This document shows, piece by piece, positions 45,801 through 58,734 of a stretch of 64,000 nt of DNA (its first letter is position 1; every line of letters starts with the position of its first letter). Position numbers and translations under genes: made by a program. The stretch is from the NCBI GenBank assembly GCA_029237695.1, contig CM055265.1, positions 112,084,773-112,148,772 of the forward strand, written 5' to 3'. This stretch comes from Conchocele bisecta. Taxonomy: Eukaryota > Mollusca > Bivalvia > Lucinida > Thyasiridae. The notes beneath the pieces were generated by a model. That model saw nothing but the letters and a program-made list of their open reading frames with translations, was not told the DNA's origin and did no database searches.

Positions 45801-48800
45801 CACTCTAACCCCCAACCGTGCGGCCCCTGTGCCCAATGTCAAGGTCAAATTACTTTGAATTTTTTTGTTTAAGTTTTTTAGTGTACTATATCTCTGCAAC
45901 TGCTTCACCCATTACCTTGATACTTCACATGGGTGTTTATCATCATTGTCGCACCCGCTTGCGGAAAGCGCGATATCGTCAGCATTTTGGCATACGTCCG
46001 TCTGTCCGTACGTCCGTGTGTCCGGTTAAAGTTTTTTCGTTAAAGTTTTTCCATCTACTATATCTATTTTTTTAGTGTCCATGCCTCGCCCCAAGGCGCG
46101 ACATGCAGGCAACGGCCATCTAGTCTACAAAAAGTGGGTATAATTATCTTATCCAAGTGTCCATGCTTGGAAAAAACCTGGCCTTCGTGGCTTTGCCTCG
46201 TTTCTTGTTTTTAACTTGACCCATTTTTTCCGCACAATCGACTTAGCCATTTTCAATGTTAAGTTTTCGCGTTTACAATGTTAAGTTTTCGTGTTTAAGT
46301 CCATTTCTTTGGTACTGTACCACCTAGGACCACCAAACTTTCACAGCTTCATAATCAAGGGGTGCCCACCACATATCACTATCCAACATGTTACATTTTT
46401 AGCCAGGTTTTTTAAAAAAAAATCAAGGCTATTGGATTGGCGAAAGCCGGGCGGGCGGGCGGGCGGTGGGCGGCGGGCGGCGTCCACAATCAATGTTAAG
46501 TTTTCGTGTTCGAGTCCATTTCTTTGTTACTGTACCACCTAGGACCACCAAACGTTCACAGCTTCATAATCAAGGGGTGCCCACCACATATCACTATCCA
46601 ACATGTTACTTTTTTTTTAACTTGACCCATTTTTTCCGCGCAATCAACTTAGCCGTTTTCAATGTTAAGTTTTCGCGTTTTCAATGTTAAGGTTTCGTGT
46701 TTAAGTCCATTTCTTTGGTACTGTACCACCTAGGACCACCAAACTTTCACAGCTTCATAATCAAGGGGTGCCCACCACATATCACTATCCAACATGTTAC
46801 TTTCTTTTGAACTTGACCCATTTTTTCCGCGCAGTCGACTTAGCCATTTTCAATGTTAACTTTTCGCGTTTACAATGTTAAGTTTTCGTGTTTACCAAAC
46901 TTTCACAGCTTCATAACCAAGGGGTGCCTACCACATACAACTATCCAACATGTGACCATTTTTTTACCTTCACCTATTATTTCTACGTAATTGACTTAGC
47001 CATTTTCAACGTTAACTTTTTAACGTACGTCTGGTTAAATTTTTTGGTTAAAACTTTTTTGTTGTATCTCTGCATCTGCTTCGCCCATTACCTTGAAACT
47101 TCACATGGGTGTTTATCATCGTCCATACTTTCACTCTAACCCCCAACCGTGCGGCCCCTGTGCCCAATGTCAAGGTCAAATTACTTTGAATTTTTTTGTT
47201 AATGTTTTTTAGTGTACTATATCTCTGCAACTGCTTCACCCATTACCTTGATACTTCACATGGGTGTTTATCATCATTGTCGCACCGCTTGCGGAAAGCG
47301 CGATATCGTCAGCATTTTGGCATACGTCCGTCTGTCCGTACGTCCGTAGTGTGTGTGGTCCGGTTAAAGTTTTTTGGTTAAAGTTTTTCCATCTACTATA
47401 TCTATTTTTTTAGTGTCCATGCCTCGCCCCAAGGCGTGACATGCAGGCCACGGCCATCTAGTCTACAAAAAGTGGGTATAATTATGTTATCCATGTGTCT
47501 ATGCTTGGAAAAAACCTGGCCTTCGTGGCTTTGCCTCGTTTCTTGTTTTTAACTTGACCCATTTTTTTCCGCACAATCGACTTAGCCATTTTCAATGTTA
47601 AGTTTTCACGTTTTCAATGTTAAGTTTTCGTGTTTAAGTCCATTTCTTTGGTACTGTACCACCTAGGACCACCAAACTTTCACAGCTTCATAATCAAGGG
47701 GTGCCCACCACATATCACTATCCAACATGTTACTTTTTTAGCCAGGTTTTTTGAAAAAAAATCCAGTCTATTGGATTGGTGAAAGCCGCGCGGGTGGCGG
47801 CGGGCGGCGGGCAGGCATGGGCGGCGGGCGGCGTCCACAATCAATGTTAAGTTTTCGTGTTTGAGTCCATTTCTTTTGTTACTGTACCACCTAGGACACC
47901 AAACTTTCACCAGCTTCATAATCAAGGGGTGCCCACCACATATCACTATCCAACATGTTACTTGTTTTTTAACTTGACCATTTTTTCCGCGTAGTCGACT
48001 TAGCCATTTTCAATGTTTAAGTTTTCGCGTTTACAATGTTAAGTTTTTCGTGTTTAAGTCCATTTCTTTGGTACTGTACCACCTAGGACCACAAACTTTC
48101 ACAGCTTCATAATCAAGGGGTACTCACACATATCACTATCCAACATGTTACTTTTTTTTTGAACTTGACCCATTTTTTCCACGCAGTCGACTTAGCCATT
48201 TTCAATGTTAAGTTTTTGCGTTTACAAATGTTAAGTTTTCGTGTTTAAGTCATTTCTTTGGTACTGTACCACCTAGGACCACCAAACTTTCACAGCTTCA
48301 TAATCAAGGGGTGCCCACCACATATCACTATCCAACATGTTACTCTTTTTTTTAACTTGACCCATTTTTTCCGCGTAGTCGACTTAGCCATTTTCAATGT
48401 TAAGTTTTCGCGTTTACAATGTTAAGTTTTCGTGTTTAAGTCCATTTCTTTGGTACTGTACCACCTAGGACCACCAAACTTTCACAGCTTCATAATCAAG
48501 GGGTGCCCACCACATATCACTATCCAACATGTTACATTTTTAGCCAGGTTTTTTAAAAAAAAATCCAGGCTATTGGATTGGCGAAAGCCGGGCCGGTAGC
48601 GGGCGGTGCGGCGGGCGGTGGGTGGTGGTCGGGCGGGCTCCACAAATCAATGTTAAGTTTTCGTGTTTGAGTCCATTTCTTTGTACTGTACCACCTTAGG
48701 ACCACCAAACTTTCACAGCTTCATAAATCAAGGGGTGCCCACCACATATCACTATCCAACATGTTACTTTTTTTTTAACTTGACCCATTTTTTCCGCGTA

Positions 48801-49639
48801 GTCGACTTAGCCATTTTCAATGTTAAGTTTTCGCGTTTACAATGTTAAGTTTTCGTGTTTAAGTCCATTTCTTTGGTACTGTACCACCTAGGACCACCAA
48901 ACTTTCACAGCTTCATAATCAAGGGGTACTCACCACATATCACTATCCAACATGTTACTTTTTTTTTTAACTTCACCCACCGCGGCGGGCGGGGGCGGGC
49001 GGCGGGCGGCGTCCACAATCAATGTTAAGTTTTCGTGTTTGAGTCCATTTCTTTGTTACTGTACCACCTAGGACCACCAAACTTTCACAGCTTCATAATC
49101 AAGGGGTGCCCACCACATATCACTATCCAACATGTTACTTTTTTAGCCAGGTTTTTTGAAAAAAAATCCAGGCTATTGGATTGGCGAAAGCCGGCGATGC
49201 GGGCGGCGGCGTGCGGCGCGGCGGGCGGGCGGCGTCCACAATCAATGTTAAGTTTTTCGTGTTTGAGTCCATTTCTTTGTTTACTGTACCACCTAGAACC
49301 ACCAAACTTTCACAGCTTCATAATCAAGGGGTGCCCACCACATATCACTATCCAAACATGTTACTTTTTTTTTAACTTGACCCATTTTTTCCGCGTAGTC
49401 GACTTAGCCATTTTCAATGTTAAGTTTTCGCGTTTACAATGTTAAGTTTTCGTGTTTAAGTCCATTTCTTTGGTACTGTACCACCTAGGACCACCAAACT
49501 TTCACAGCTTCATAACCAAGGGGTGCCTACCACATACAACTATCCAACATGTGACCATTTTTTTTACCTTCACCTATTATTTTCACTAATTGACTTGACA
49601 TTTTCAACGTTAACTTTTTAATGTACGTCTGGTTAAAGT

Positions 49640-50670
49640 TTTTTGGTTAATACTTTTTCGTTATACTATATCTCTGCAACTGCTTCGCCCATTACCTTGA
49701 AACTTCACATGGGTGTTTATCATCATCCATATTTTCATTCTAACCCCCAACCGTGCGGCCCCTGTGCCCAATGTCAAGGTCAAATTACTTTGAATTTTTT
49801 TGTTAAAGTTTTTTCGTGTACTATATCTCTGCAACTGCTTCACCCAATACCTGGATACTTCACATGGGTGTTTATCATCATTGTCGCACCTGCTTGCGGA
49901 AAGCGCGACCCTGTGCCCAATGTCAAGGTCAAATTACTTTGAATTTTTTTGTGAAAGTTTTTTCGTGTACTATATCTCTGCAACTGCTTCACCCAATACC
50001 TTGATACTTCACATGGGTGTTTATCATCATTGTCGCACCTGCTTTCGGAAAGCGCGATCCTGTGCCCAATGTCAAGGTCAAATTACTTTGAATTTTTTTG
50101 TTAAAGTTTTTTCGTGTACTATATCTCTGCAACTGCTTCACCCAATACCTTGATACTTCACATGGGTGTTTATCATCATTGTCGCACTGCTTGCGGAAAG
50201 CAGCGATCCTGTACCCAATGTCAAGGTCAAATTACTTTGAATTTTTTGTTTGAAAGTTTTTTCGTTTTTTGTGTACTATATATCTCTGCAACTGCTTCAC
50301 CCAATACCTTGATACTTCACATGGGTGCTTATCATCATTAGTCGCACTGCTGCTGAAAGCGCGATCCTGTGCCCAATGTCAAGGTCAAATTACTTTGAAT
50401 TTTTTTGTTAAAGTTTTTTCGTGTACTATATCTCTGCTGCAACTGCTTCACCCAATACCTTGATACTTCACATGGGTGTTTATCATCATTGTCGCACCTG
50501 CTTGCGGAAAGTGCGATCCTGTGCCCTATGTCAAGTTCAAATTACTTTGAATTTTTTTGTTAAAGTTTTTTCGTGTACTATATCTCTGCAACTGCTTCAC
50601 CCAATACCTTGATACTTCACATGTGTGTTTATCATCATTGTCACACCTGCTTGCGGAAAGCGCGATATCG
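49640..50670 (+). repeat. T-module block of about 149-bp units
   Basis: Seven units with CTATATCTCTGCAACTGCTT, CTTCACATGGGTGTTTATCA and CCTGTGCCCAATGTCAAGGT. Small indels vary the spacing. Confidence 0.85.
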
Positions 50671-51349
50671 TCAGCATTTTGGCATCCGTCCGTGTGTCCG
50701 GTTAAAGTTTTTTGGTTAAAGTTTTTCCATCTACTATATCTATTTTTTTAGTGTCCATGCCTCGCCCCAAGGCGCGACATGCAGGCCACGGCCATCTAGT
50801 CTACAAAAAGTGGGTATAATTATGTTATCCAAGTGTCTATGCTTGGAAAAAACCTGGCCTTCGTGGCTTTGCCTCGTTTCTTGTTTTTAACTTGACCCAT
50901 TTTTTCCGCGTAGTCGACTTAGCCATTTTCAATGTTAAGTTTTCGCGTTTACAATGTTAAGTTTTCGTGTTTAAGTCCATTTCTTTGGTACTGTACCACC
51001 TAGGACCACCAAACTTTCACAGCTTCATAATCAAGGGGTACTCACCACATATCACTATCCAACATGTTACTTTTTTTTTTAACTTCACCCATTTTTTCTG
51101 CGCAGTCGACTTACCCATTTTCAATGTTAAGTTTTCGCATTTACAATGTTAAGTTTTCGTGTTTAAGTCCATTTCTTTGGTACTGTACCACCTAGGACCA
51201 CCAAACTTTCACAGCTTCATAACCAAGGGGTGCCTACCACATACAACTATCCAACATGTGACCATTTTTTTACCTTCACCTATTATTTCTACGTAATTGA
51301 CTTGACATTTTCAACGTTAACTTTTTAATGTACGTCTGGTTAAAGTGGT

Positions 51350-52370
51350 TAATACTTTTTCGTTATACTATATCTCTGCAACTGCTTCGCCCATTACCTT
51401 GAAACTTCACATGGGTGTTTATCATCATCCATATTTTCATTCTAACCCCCAACCGTGCGGCCCCTGTGCCCAATGTCAAGGTCAAATTACTTTCATTTTT
51501 TTCGTTAAAGTTTTTTCGTGTACTATATCTCTGCAACTGCTTCACCCAATACCTTGATACTTCACATGGGTGTTTATCATCATTGTCGCACCTGCTTGCG
51601 GAAAGCGCGATCCTGTGCCCAATGTCAAGGTCAAATTACTTTAAAAAATTTTGTTAAAGTTTTTTCGTGTACTACATCACTGCAACTGCTTCACCCAATA
51701 CCTTGATACTTCACATGGGTGTTTATCATCATTGTTGCACCTGCTTGTGGAAAGCGCGATCCTGTGCCCAATGTCAAGGTCAAATTACTTGGAATTTTTT
51801 TGTTAAAGTTTTTTTGTGTACTATATCTCTGCAACTGCTTCACCCAATACCTTGATACTTCACATGGGTGTTTATCATCATTGTCGCACCTGCTTGCGGA
51901 AAGCGCGATCCTGTGCCCAATGTCAAGGTCAAATTACTTTAAAAAATTTTGTTAAAGTTTTTTCGTGTACTACATCACTGCAACTGCTTCACCCAATACC
52001 TTGATACTTCACATGGGTGTTTATCATCATTGTTGCACCTGCTTGTGGAAAGCGCGATCCTGTGCCCAATGTCAAGGTCAAATTACTTGGAATTTTTTTG
52101 TTAAAGTTTTTTTGTGTACTATATCTCTGCAACTGCTTCACCCAATACCTTGATACTTCACATGGGTGTTTATCATCATTGTCGCACCTGCTTGCGGAAA
52201 GCGCGATCCTGTGCCCAATGTCAAGGTCAAATTACTTTGAATTTTTTTGTTAAAGTTTTTTCGTGTACTATATCTCTGCAACTGCTTCACCCAATACCTT
52301 GATACTTCACATGGGTGTTTATCATCATTGTCACACCTGCTTGCGGAAGCGCGATATCGTCGGCATTTTG
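51350..52370 (+). repeat. T-module block with exact 149-bp period and a recent dimer duplication
   Basis: Unit marks at 51518, 51667, 51816, 51965, 52114: always 149 bp. Units 51518 and 51816 are alike, and so are 51667 and 51965, including private variants (ACTACATCACTGCAACTGC; CATTGTTGCACCTGCTTGTG). A 298-bp dimer was therefore copied. Confidence 0.9.
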
Positions 52371-54660
52371 GCATACGTCCGTCCGTTCGTCCGTGTGTCC
52401 GGTTAAAGTTTTTTGGTTAAAGTTTTTCCATCTACTATATCTATTTTTTTAGTGTCCATGCCTGGCCCCAAGGGCGACATGCAGGCCACGGCCATCTAGT
52501 CTACAAAAAGTGGGTATAATTTATGTTAGCCTAACCCAGTGTCTATGCTTGGAAAAAACCTGGCCTTCGTGGCTTTGCCTCGTTTCTTGTTTTTTAACTT
52601 GACCCATTTTTTCCGCGCAGTCGACTTAGCCATTTTCAATGTTAAATTTTCGCGTTTACAATGTTAAGTTTTCGTGTTTAAGTCCATTTCTTTGGTACTG
52701 TACCACCTAGGACCACCAAACTTTCACAGCTTCATAATCAAGGGGTGCCCACCACATATCACTATCCAACATGTTACTTTTTTTTTAACTTGACCCATTT
52801 TTTCCGCGCAGTCGACTTAGCCATTTTCAATGTTAACTTTTCGCGTTTACAATGTTAAGTTTTCGTGTTTAAGTCCATTTCTTTGGTACTGTACCACCTA
52901 GGACCACCAAACTTTCACAGCTTCATAACCAAGGGGTGCCTACCACATACAACTATCCAACATGTGACCATTTTTTTACCTTCACCTATTATTTCTACAT
53001 AATTCACTTAGCCATTTTCAATGTTAACTTTTTAACGTACGTCTGGTTAAATTTTTTGGTTAAAACTTTTTTGTTATACTATATCTCTGCAACTGCTTCG
53101 CCCATTACCTTGAAACTTCACATGGGTGTCTATCATCGTCCATATTTTCACTCTAACCCCCAACCGTGCGGCCCCTGTGCGCAATGTCAAGGTCAAATTA
53201 CTTTGAATTTATTTGTTAAATTTTTTTCGTGTACTATATCTCTGCAACTGCTTCACTCATTACCTTCATACTTCACATGGGTGTTTATCATCATTGTCGC
53301 ACCCACTTGCGGAAAGCGCGATATCGTCGGCATTTTGGCGTACGTCCGTCCGTCCGTGTGTCCGGTTAAAGTTTTTTCGTTAAAGTTTTTCCATCTACTA
53401 TATCTAAGTTTTTCCATATACTATATCTATTTTTGTTGTGTCCATTCCTCGCCCCAAGGCACGACATGCAGGCCACGGCCATCTAGTCTAAAAAAGTGGG
53501 TATAATTATGTTATCCAAGTGCCCATGCTTGGAAAAAACCTGGCCTTCGTGACTTTGCCTCGTTTCTTGTTTTTAACTTGACCCATTTTTTCTGCGCAGT
53601 CGACTTAGCCATTTTCAATGTTAAGTTTTCGCGTTTACAATGTTAAGTTTTCGTGTTTAAGTCCATTTCTTTGGTACTGTACCACCCAGGACCACCAAAC
53701 TTTCACAGCTTCATAACCAAGGGGTGCCTACCACATACAACTATCCAACATGTGACCATTTTTTTACCTTCACCTATTATTTCTACGTAATTGAAATAGC
53801 TATTTTCAACGTTAACTTTTTAACGTACGTCTGGTTAAAGTTTTTTGGTTAAAACTTTTTCGTTATACTATATCTCTGCAACTGCTTCGCCCATTATCTT
53901 GAAACTTCACATGGGTGTTTATCATCATCCATATTTTCATTCTAACCCCCAACCGTGCGGCCCCTGTGCACAATGTCAAGGTCAAATTACTTTGAATTTT
54001 TTTGTTAAAGTGTTTTAGTGTACTATATCTCTGCAACTGCATCACCCATTACCTTGATACTTCACATGGGTGTTTATCATCATTGTCGCACCCGCTTGCG
54101 GAAAGCGCATTTTATGCATTTTGGCATACGTCCGTCCTTCCGTCCGTACGTCCGTGTCCGGTTAAAGTTTTTTCGTTAAAGTTTTTCCATCTACTATATC
54201 TATTTGTTTAGTGTCCATGCCTCGCCCAAGGCGCGACATGCAGGCCACGGCCATCTAGTCTACAAAAAATGGGTATAATTATGTTATCCAAGTGTCTATG
54301 CTTGGAAAAAACCTGGCCTTCGTGGCTTTGCCTCGTTTCTTGTTTTTTTTATTATTTAGCAATATAGTAGTTTAGCTGAAAAACTATCCCACCCTTCGAT
54401 AATTGGATTAATCCTGCTATGCAATCGATAGAAAATAACTGACCATCAGGCTAGTGACATCGCCTAACGATTTTCACGAAAAATATGAAAATATTTTGTA
54501 CCGAATACGGATGAAATACGGTAATATGACACAATTTTTGTGTTGTTTTCTTAAATTATATTAATTATCATTATTATTTCATTATATTACATTATACTAC
54601 ATTATACAAGCTATACACTATCAAAAACAAGTAAACTAAAAATTATACCTGATTTCTTTT

Positions 54661-54796
54661 GGGGCCGTTTTGACCAAATATGGTTTTGACCATTTATTTT
54701 GGACAGGGGGCCGTTTTTACCAATTTAGGCGGGCCGTTTTTACCAAATCCGGGCCGTTTTGACCTTGGGCAATTTTAACCATGGGCCGTTTTGACT
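54661..54796 (-). repeat. Right arm, GGTCAAAACGGCC repeats
   Basis: GGCCGTTTTGACC at about 54663, 54748 and 54784 (ends GACT); GGCCGTTTTTACC at about 54710 and 54729; two more degenerate copies. Confidence 0.8.
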
Positions 54797-54799
54797 GTA

Positions 54800-55160
54800 A
54801 TCCGCCAAGCATCGCGCATTAAATTGATAATTATTATCTGATAACGATCTATATCAGTTGTTATCTAGCTGCACGTTTTAGGCAACAGGAAAAATGTCTG
54901 TAATAGCATTTACACTTTGTGCACTAAAAACCTGCAAGGCGTTGACGTTCATACTTCGCTATATTATTATTGAGAGACAATTCTACAATATGAGACAAAA
55001 ATATTACCATAAACCTACCTAATAAAGTGTGTATTAGCATAAGTCCTGGGTCATTCTCCACGATGTAGAAAGTAAACAAAGAACGTTTCAAACGCACATT
55101 TGGGCAGACTACTCCATCATAACGCTTGTGTAAAACAGTGTAATGAAATGTAATTAGTGT
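54800..55160. other. No gene recognised
   Basis: AT-rich spacer between the satellite block and an F7 MITE. Confidence 0.4.
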
Positions 55161-55562
55161 CAGAGCTCCAGATAAGCTGCGTATTTGCTTAAATACCCAA
55201 TTAAAATTACCCAAAAACCCAAATTAAATCACAAGTAGCGAGTATGAAAAAGCAATAACAATTTTGCGGTACCTTTATCATGCTGCATAAAACAATAAAC
55301 ACACCAAAAATAGAGCATATTTTTCTTATTTTCCATGAAAACCCATCTTGGTATTTCATTAGAATTGTCTCCAAGGAGACAATTCTAATGAAATGCCAAG
55401 ACATGTTTTGATTTCGAAGCAAACTATTCAATAATTGCTGCCTGTTGTTGTGTAAACAGTAGTGTGAGTTTATTTTACCCAATTAAACTTTTGAAATACC
55501 CATTGCTTCAGAAGTGATGGAGTGACAATACTCAATTACTAATTCCTTATCTGGAGCCCTGA
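55161..55562. mobile_element. Family F7 MITE, copy 2
   Basis: CAGAGCTCCAGATAAGCTGC at the left, CCTTATCTGGAGCCCTGAG at the right; perfect ATTAGAATTGTCTCC / GGAGACAATTCTAAT centre (about 55359-55391). Confidence 0.85.
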
Positions 55563-55700
55563 GTGTTATGTACTCAGAACTACTTGTTATCCATTGATGG
55601 AATGGCGAGCAGTGTATATCCTGATCAGACTGTGCGTATGCACATGCTGATCTGTAGCTATACTGGTCGCAAAACCCATATCTCCAGTGACAGCCACAAC
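55563..55700 (+). mobile_element. Family F4 MITE, copy 5 (right part)
   Basis: TGGAATGGCGAGCAGTGTAT, CCTGATCAGACTGTGCGTAT, CTCCAGTGACAGCCACAA. The left arm is lost next to the F7 copy. Confidence 0.75.
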
Positions 55701-56019
55701 TTAGTTCTGACTACATAACTCTACTTAGACTTCATTTTCATTAAATCCTTTTGATCAATCGATCTGAAACTATACACACGTCTCCTACACATATTGTACA
55801 TATGCAACTTGGTGTTTTTATGACAAAAATATTTTGTAATTTAACAAAAATATAGACTTTTTAATTTAGTCATTTATTATACATTTTTTGTATGCAATTC
55901 TATATAATTTCTACTTTACACATCTCTACCTAACTTAGTATGCCTGTTTATCACAACAAGAGGAAGAAATAATGCTATATATGTTCAAATTCATATTAAG
56001 GTTTCTTGACTTGGTGACA

Positions 56020-57440
56020 GCTTCACATTTCTGCATCTTCGCTGTCTGGCCCGTCTTCGACGGGCGTATTTTGTGTCTTACGGCACTATAGGTTTCGCCC
56101 TGTCTGTCCGTCCGTCAATTTTTTGAGGTTTTAGTAAGAGTCTCAAATCACCTATAGGGGCCCTAAGTTTTTTGGGAGACCACATTTTCTAGTTTTTTGT
56201 CCCGCCTGCTTTATCAGAAGCGGGACATATGCATAGCTTTTCCGTTGGCGTCGGCGTCAGCGTCAGCGTAGGCGGCGGCGTCAACATTTCACGTTAAGTT
56301 TTTGCGTTTAGCTCAGTTTCCAGAAAACTTTAACTCCTACGACCTCCATACTTGGTATACATCAACACTGTGGTGTAACCATCTCACACAGATGGAGCCC
56401 ATGTGACATTGACCTACTTTTCATGGTTCATTGACCTACTTTTCACATGCATTCAACGTTAAGTTTTTGCGTTTAGCTCTGTTTCTAAAAATTAACGCTC
56501 AGGTTAATTCATTGTAACTTCTGTTTCCCTCAATGGAATGCTTTAATATCTTATACATGCATTTGTAACAACATCCCGCATCATTCTACAGAAAGCCCAT
56601 GGTGCCCACTAACCCCAAAGGTTAAGGTCGCTGACTTAGAAATTTCCGTGTTTGGAAAAGTTACCGCTCAGTTTATGCTTTGATATGCCATACATGCATT
56701 TGTAACAACATCCCGCATCATTCTACAGAAAGCCCATGTTGCCCACTAACCCCAAAGGTCAAGGTCACTGACTTAGAAATTTCCGTGTTTGGAAAAGTTA
56801 ACGCCCAGTTTATGCTTTAATATTCCATACATGCATTTGTAACAACATCCCGCATCATTCTACAGAAAGCCCATGGTGCCCGCTAACCCCAAGGGTCAAG
56901 GTCACTGAATTAGAAATTTCTGTGTTTGCAAAAGTTAACGCTCAGTTTATGCTTTAATATTCCATACATACATTTGTAACAACATCCCGCATCATTCTAC
57001 AGAAAGCCCATGGTGCCCGCTAACCCCAAAGGTCAAGGTCACTGAATTAGAAATTTCCGTGTTTGCAAAAGTTAACGCTCAGTTTGTGCTTTAATATTCC
57101 ATACATGCATTTGTAACAACATCCCGCATCATTATGCAGAAAGCCCATGGTGTCCGCTAACCCCAAAGGTCAAGGTCCCTGACTTAGAAATTTTCGTGTT
57201 TGGAAAAGTTAACGCTCAGTTTATGCTTTAATATGCCATACATGCATTTGTAACAACATCCCGCATCATTCTACAGAAAGCCCATGGTGTCCGCTAACGC
57301 CAAAGGTCAAGGTCCCTGACTTAGAAATTTTCGTGTTTGGAAAAGTTAACGCTCAGTTTATGCTTTAATATGCCATACATGCATTTGTAACAACATCCCG
57401 CATCATTCTACAGAAAGCCCATATGCCCACTTACCCCAAA
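56020..57440 (+). repeat. Element B: hairpins, GGCGTC tract, 137-bp tandem array
   Basis: Head with GCCCGTCTTCGACGGGC (56049-56065) and GTCCCGCCTGCTTTATCAGA / AGCGGGAC (about 56199-56225), then GGCGTCGGCGTCAGCGTCAG. After an introductory part, units marked ACATGCATTTGTAACAACAT start at 56555, 56692, 56829, 56966, 57103, 57240 and 57377: seven marks exactly 137 bp apart. Each unit ends near AAAGGTCAAGGTCACTGA. Confidence 0.9.
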
Positions 57441-57584
57441 TTTCAGATGTGTGCCTTACAGTCCAGATGAGTGGTCGATGGTCCATACACGGGACATAGT
57501 CCAGACCGAGGTAATCTAACCCATTTCAGATTAAAGATACAATAATTTTTGTTGAATCTCAATATTTTGTTTAATTTCTCCATA

Positions 57585-57655
57585 AATGTCCAGGTTGTTA
57601 CCTCAATTGAACCGTTTTGTTGCGACAGTTAAAACGAGGGGTAACAACATGTACT
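57585..57655. repeat. Hairpin related to F8
   Basis: GTTGTTACCTCAATTGAACC against GTTAAAACGAGGGGTAACAA; shares the order of the F8 hairpin. Confidence 0.55.
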
Positions 57656-57975
57656 TTTGAGATTAAATAAAGAAAACAGGGAATTTTTGATAAAAAAATT
57701 ACCTCCGCTAATATGTGACTGAACGGCCGGCCCGCTAGTGTAGTATTTGTGCCAGGCACCGGATCAGAACACTGTCTTTCTTGGTTCCGTGTGTCCGGCA
57801 CATTAAGAAGTTCTCAACAGGCTGCTCTTAATAGGACCTTGACCTTTTGACCTTCACAACTTTGAACTTTTTCCCACATTAAGAAGTTTGTCGGCGTTTC
57901 TCAATTCTGATATAATTTCTATATTCCTTGAAGAATTACATAACTATGATCTGCATATGATCTTGCTGTTGGATT

Positions 57976-58325
57976 CAGAGCTCCAGATTAGCTGCGTATT
58001 TGCTTACCGGTAAATACCCAATTAAAATTGCCAAACATCCAATTGAAATCAGAAGTAGCGAGTATCAAAAAGCAATAAAATATTTTTCTTATTTTCCATG
58101 AAAACACATCTTGGTAATTCATTAGAATTGTCTCCAAGTCGACAATTGTAATGAAATGCCATGACATGTTTTCATTTCAAAGCAAACTATTCAATAATTG
58201 CTGTCTGTTGATGTGTAAATAGTAATGTGATTTTATTTTACCCAATTCAAATTTTGAAATACCCAATTGCTTCAGAAATGATGGAGTGACAATACTCAAT
58301 TACTAATTCCTTATCTGGAGCCCTG
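57976..58325. mobile_element. Family F7 MITE, copy 3
   Basis: CAGAGCTCCAGATTAGCTGC at the left, CCTTATCTGGAGCCCTG at the right; the centre has TTGTCTCCAAGTCGACAA, a changed palindrome. Confidence 0.85.
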
Positions 58326-58374
58326 TGGATTGACATCAAATCAGTAAAAAGTCTAAATCACACACTCTAGCTCT

Positions 58375-58544
58375 GTAGCAGATTTCACCAAAATTACTAA
58401 GTACACTTATCTACCTATAAAGTACACTTTGCGGGGGTAATTATCTATTTGTACTGAACTGTTTTATTTCACAGAGAACTAACGACTTGTTTATTTGATG
58501 ATTAAAATTATGTACTGTATTTATTCTACATTATCACAGCCATT
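58375..58544 (+). mobile_element. Family F3 MITE, left half
   Basis: GTAGCAGATTTCACCAAAAT to ACATTATCACAGCCATTTTC. It breaks at the same central point as the copy at 39374. Confidence 0.7.
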
Positions 58545-58565
58545 TTCTTTGGGCAGAACATATTT

Positions 58566-58712
58566 ATACCAACCGCAGCAAGTTGTGTGGCGGAGGGTTG
58601 GGCGGGTATACTGGAGTCGGGTTGTTCGTCTGTGCGTCCATCCGTCACTAAACTTAACATCAGAGAAATATGTTATAACTTCTATTTCCTTCATCTGAAA
58701 TGCTTATATTGT
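58566..58712 (+). mobile_element. Element A, truncated copy
   Basis: ATACCAACCGCAGCAAGTTG, a decayed hairpin, GTATACTGGAGTCGGGTTGT, then one partial unit. It stops near ATTGTAAATTTTGTAAACAT. Confidence 0.7.
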
Positions 58713-58734
58713 AAATTTTGTAAACATACTTAGG

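Larger units (their letters stand above)
40513..54345 (+). repeat. Higher-order satellite array (modules H, S, T, M)
   Basis: Four modules alternate. H: hairpin AGCCAGGTTTTTTGAAAAAA / TCCAGGCT, then GCGAAAGCCGGGCGGGCGG-type tract (starts 40516, 41297, 43353, 45078, 46401, 47740, 48542, 49145). S: about 192-bp units with CTGTACCACCTAGGACCACC. T: 149-bp units with CTGCAACTGCTTCACCCAAT and GTCAAGGTCAAATTAC. M: CCGT-rich tract, GTCCATGCCTCGCCCCAAGG, CTTGGAAAAAACCTGGCC. Typical order is H-S-T-M-S, repeated at about 1.3-1.7 kb. Open frames in it repeat the same peptides in several frames and are not genes. Confidence 0.9.
38980..54796. mobile_element. 15.8-kb block with inverted GGTCAAAACGGCC arms
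   Basis: The left arm 38980-39093 has five copies of GTCAAAACGGCC; the right arm 54661-54796 has about seven inverted copies (GGCCGTTTTGACC and variants with TTTTTACC). The outermost bases match (AGTCAAAACGGCCC at both ends, read inward). Inside are a few MITE pieces and a SINE tail (39.3-40.2 kb), then satellite DNA to 54.35 kb. No coding sequence was found and no clear target duplication. It may be one very large non-autonomous element or two fragments of one family around a satellite. Confidence 0.55.

Noticed and set aside
43050..53505. Dozens of open frames with repeating peptides such as FKSISLVLYHLGPPNFHSFI and YYISATASPNTLILHMGVYH
   Set aside because: They recur in several frames of the satellite units at the unit period, start at arbitrary places and have no independent coding signal.
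40513..54345. CRISPR array
   Set aside because: Units are long (149-192 bp), similar throughout, without unique spacers, and the DNA is eukaryotic.
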